Assembly: GCA_900552245.1 (NCBI GenBank)
Contig: URYY01000129.1
Location: 1-5,629 of the forward strand
Direction: 5' to 3'
DNA: 5,629 bases
DNA from: an uncultured Opitutales bacterium
GTDB lineage: Bacteria > Verrucomicrobiota > Verrucomicrobiia > Opitutales > Intestinicryptomonadaceae
Every line of letters begins with the position of its first letter. Positions within the stretch are counted from its first letter, which is position 1. Of this stretch, positions 5,501-5,629 are shown in pieces. The position numbers and the translations under genes are program-made. The notes under the pieces are model-generated. The model worked only from the letters and a program-made list of their open reading frames with translations. It made no database searches and was not told where the DNA came from.

Positions 5501-5629
5501 ACGACTACGACGTGATAATCGCAAGCAAGAAGTGGGCTACCGAATCGGAACTCGCAAATTCGGGCACGCTTGCAGTGTTCGACCCTGAAAAGAAGTTCGA
5601 CGGCCTGCTTTCCGGCTTCAAGCTAAAGG
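2518..5629 (+). CDS. Family 2 glycoside hydrolase, predicted lipoprotein (partial, C-terminus outside window)
   Basis: At least 1037 residues in one open frame running off the right edge. The start ATG 2518 gives MKKLISYVTMLATVLIATAC, a lipoprotein signal with lipobox Cys20. Residues about 25-205 look like a concanavalin-type beta-sandwich (DGLLFND, YTVGIRGGNNNHLYMARY, GKWYDLRVV, GGIGIGES), probably a carbohydrate-binding or DUF1080-like domain. The GH2 sugar-binding domain begins near 252 (VSLNGDWLF; later AAWYRNYIELP, FVNGKLAGSHVGMF). The Ig-like domain runs from about 460 and leads into FGFRTIGVKGNRIYLNGHPYWLRGAN near 570-590 (key motifs FGFR and LRG). The TIM barrel follows, with GRLHVGP, the acid/base in HPSVGLWTVNNE (Glu692) and the likely nucleophile in PFISQE (Glu796). 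A further beta-rich domain starts near 910. Both catalytic glutamates are present, so it should be active. GH2 includes beta-galactosidases, mannosidases and glucuronidases; I cannot choose among them from sequence alone. Lipidation and the extra N-terminal domain suggest glycan processing at the cell envelope. Confidence 0.93.
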   Translation, partial: MKKLISYVTMLATVLIATACNSGNTNSCGKPELPKDFAGGQWKSAGDIKIAYADNGDIIIKDGLLFNDGKYGNAEYKFRLRAPEGASQVQAWASFRVKDIHNRYTVGIRGGNNNHLYMARYADDANARFLGFAPLEEAPKVGKWYDLRVVTVGKTIQVYLNNEDKPRLVMTDDTALWQDGGIGIGESFVETEFSQAQVRLLGDKEAQELAKIKAPKQAYEPWKPSFDKEKKRAENRAAYKPFKVADVSAPRTEVSLNGDWLFMPIDQLPDGAQPTGLDCDDSKWHTLAVPSMWVPPLAWVHGETAFPYLEEPARGRTASDKLRIEEIKKVLGYTFDWDKTKAAWYRNYIELPQDIKGKRFELKFDAIATISKIFVNGKLAGSHVGMFGEVVCDITKFVKPGKNVVAVEVFRQLPKKNTSDVKQVAVTVEVTEDMVNSLPKAFYTYSPAGIWQPAKLLVTNEVSVKDVFVKPDLKSATFEVEIANSSDKPQTFDLSYSIAPAKERSITFRKDKAETLTLKAGETKTVEIKTPELDVKNWTPTTPHLYYVGVNLTQNGKLVDSYKQEFGFRTIGVKGNRIYLNGHPYWLRGANHFPHAARANDSALAHKFLKLARENSVNSGRLHVGPITETWAQAADEEGFLFSVEGIWPWLMIKQGEIPNQNLLDAWANDWASIVKKYRNHPSVGLWTVNNEMKFSIFDRGKKDILKKKWQVVDKMIKRMRAIDPTRPIVADSGYVRKEGSYQDYLDVVKANNLDDGDIDDIHRYYGWYDESFMHHMDNGMSRHLTSPDRPFISQEMSTGYCNENDGLPSRGYLFMHHTPQALIGDYAYEHNNPDYFLKRQSFMTKELGELFRRKNRDNVAGILHFGFVTWFKDSHFADTIEPRIGVKNMKKFLSPVMVSLELFGRHFWSGQTISRDLYVANDSTDFSKIPDSTLTWSVVSDGKVLASGSEAIKAQDYYTTVKYPVKIKLPEVEGRVDAQIVLKLEAKGKIISQNDYDVIIASKKWATESELANSGTLAVFDPEKKFDGLLSGFKLK

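Overview
The window suggests a Gram-negative bacterium of the Verrucomicrobiota/Lentisphaerota type. The evidence is a TonB-dependent outer-membrane receptor (so there is an outer membrane), a protein with a C-terminal PEP-CTERM exosortase signal, and a large lipoprotein-type family 2 glycoside hydrolase. The taxonomic assignment is inference, because no rRNA or marker gene is present.

Left half, minus strand (about 2314 down to 1): this is a compact cobalamin (vitamin B12) uptake unit. Read in the direction of transcription it contains an AT-rich promoter region with a 19-bp palindrome and then a recognisable cobalamin riboswitch (about 2230-2086). A roughly 140-nt expression platform follows, ending in a hairpin that would mask the ribosome-binding site. 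Next comes a 297-residue secreted DUF4465-type protein with a PEP-CTERM tail (1947-1054). A 13-bp hairpin with a T-run sits in the 54-nt gap (1053-1000), followed by the N-terminal 333 residues of a BtuB-like TonB-dependent receptor (999 to beyond the left edge). The long receptor frame is open at the window edge. The riboswitch ties both genes to corrinoid uptake: the receptor would be the outer-membrane importer, and the DUF4465 protein is a plausible surface corrinoid-binding partner, analogous to the B12-binding surface lipoproteins of Bacteroidetes but carrying an exosortase-type tail.

Middle (2231-2517): this is a divergent AT-rich intergenic region holding the candidate promoters, the palindrome and, in the leader of the rightward gene, a perfect 9-bp inverted repeat.

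Right half, plus strand (2518 to beyond the right edge): a single large open gene encodes at least 1037 residues of a predicted lipoprotein. It has a concanavalin-like N-terminal domain followed by a complete GH2 core (sugar-binding domain, Ig-like domain, TIM barrel with both catalytic glutamates). It is transcribed away from the B12 unit, and nothing in the sequence places it under the riboswitch.

The most interesting element is the riboswitch-led pairing of a PEP-CTERM DUF4465 protein with a BtuB-like receptor, which points to an exosortase-anchored corrinoid capture system.
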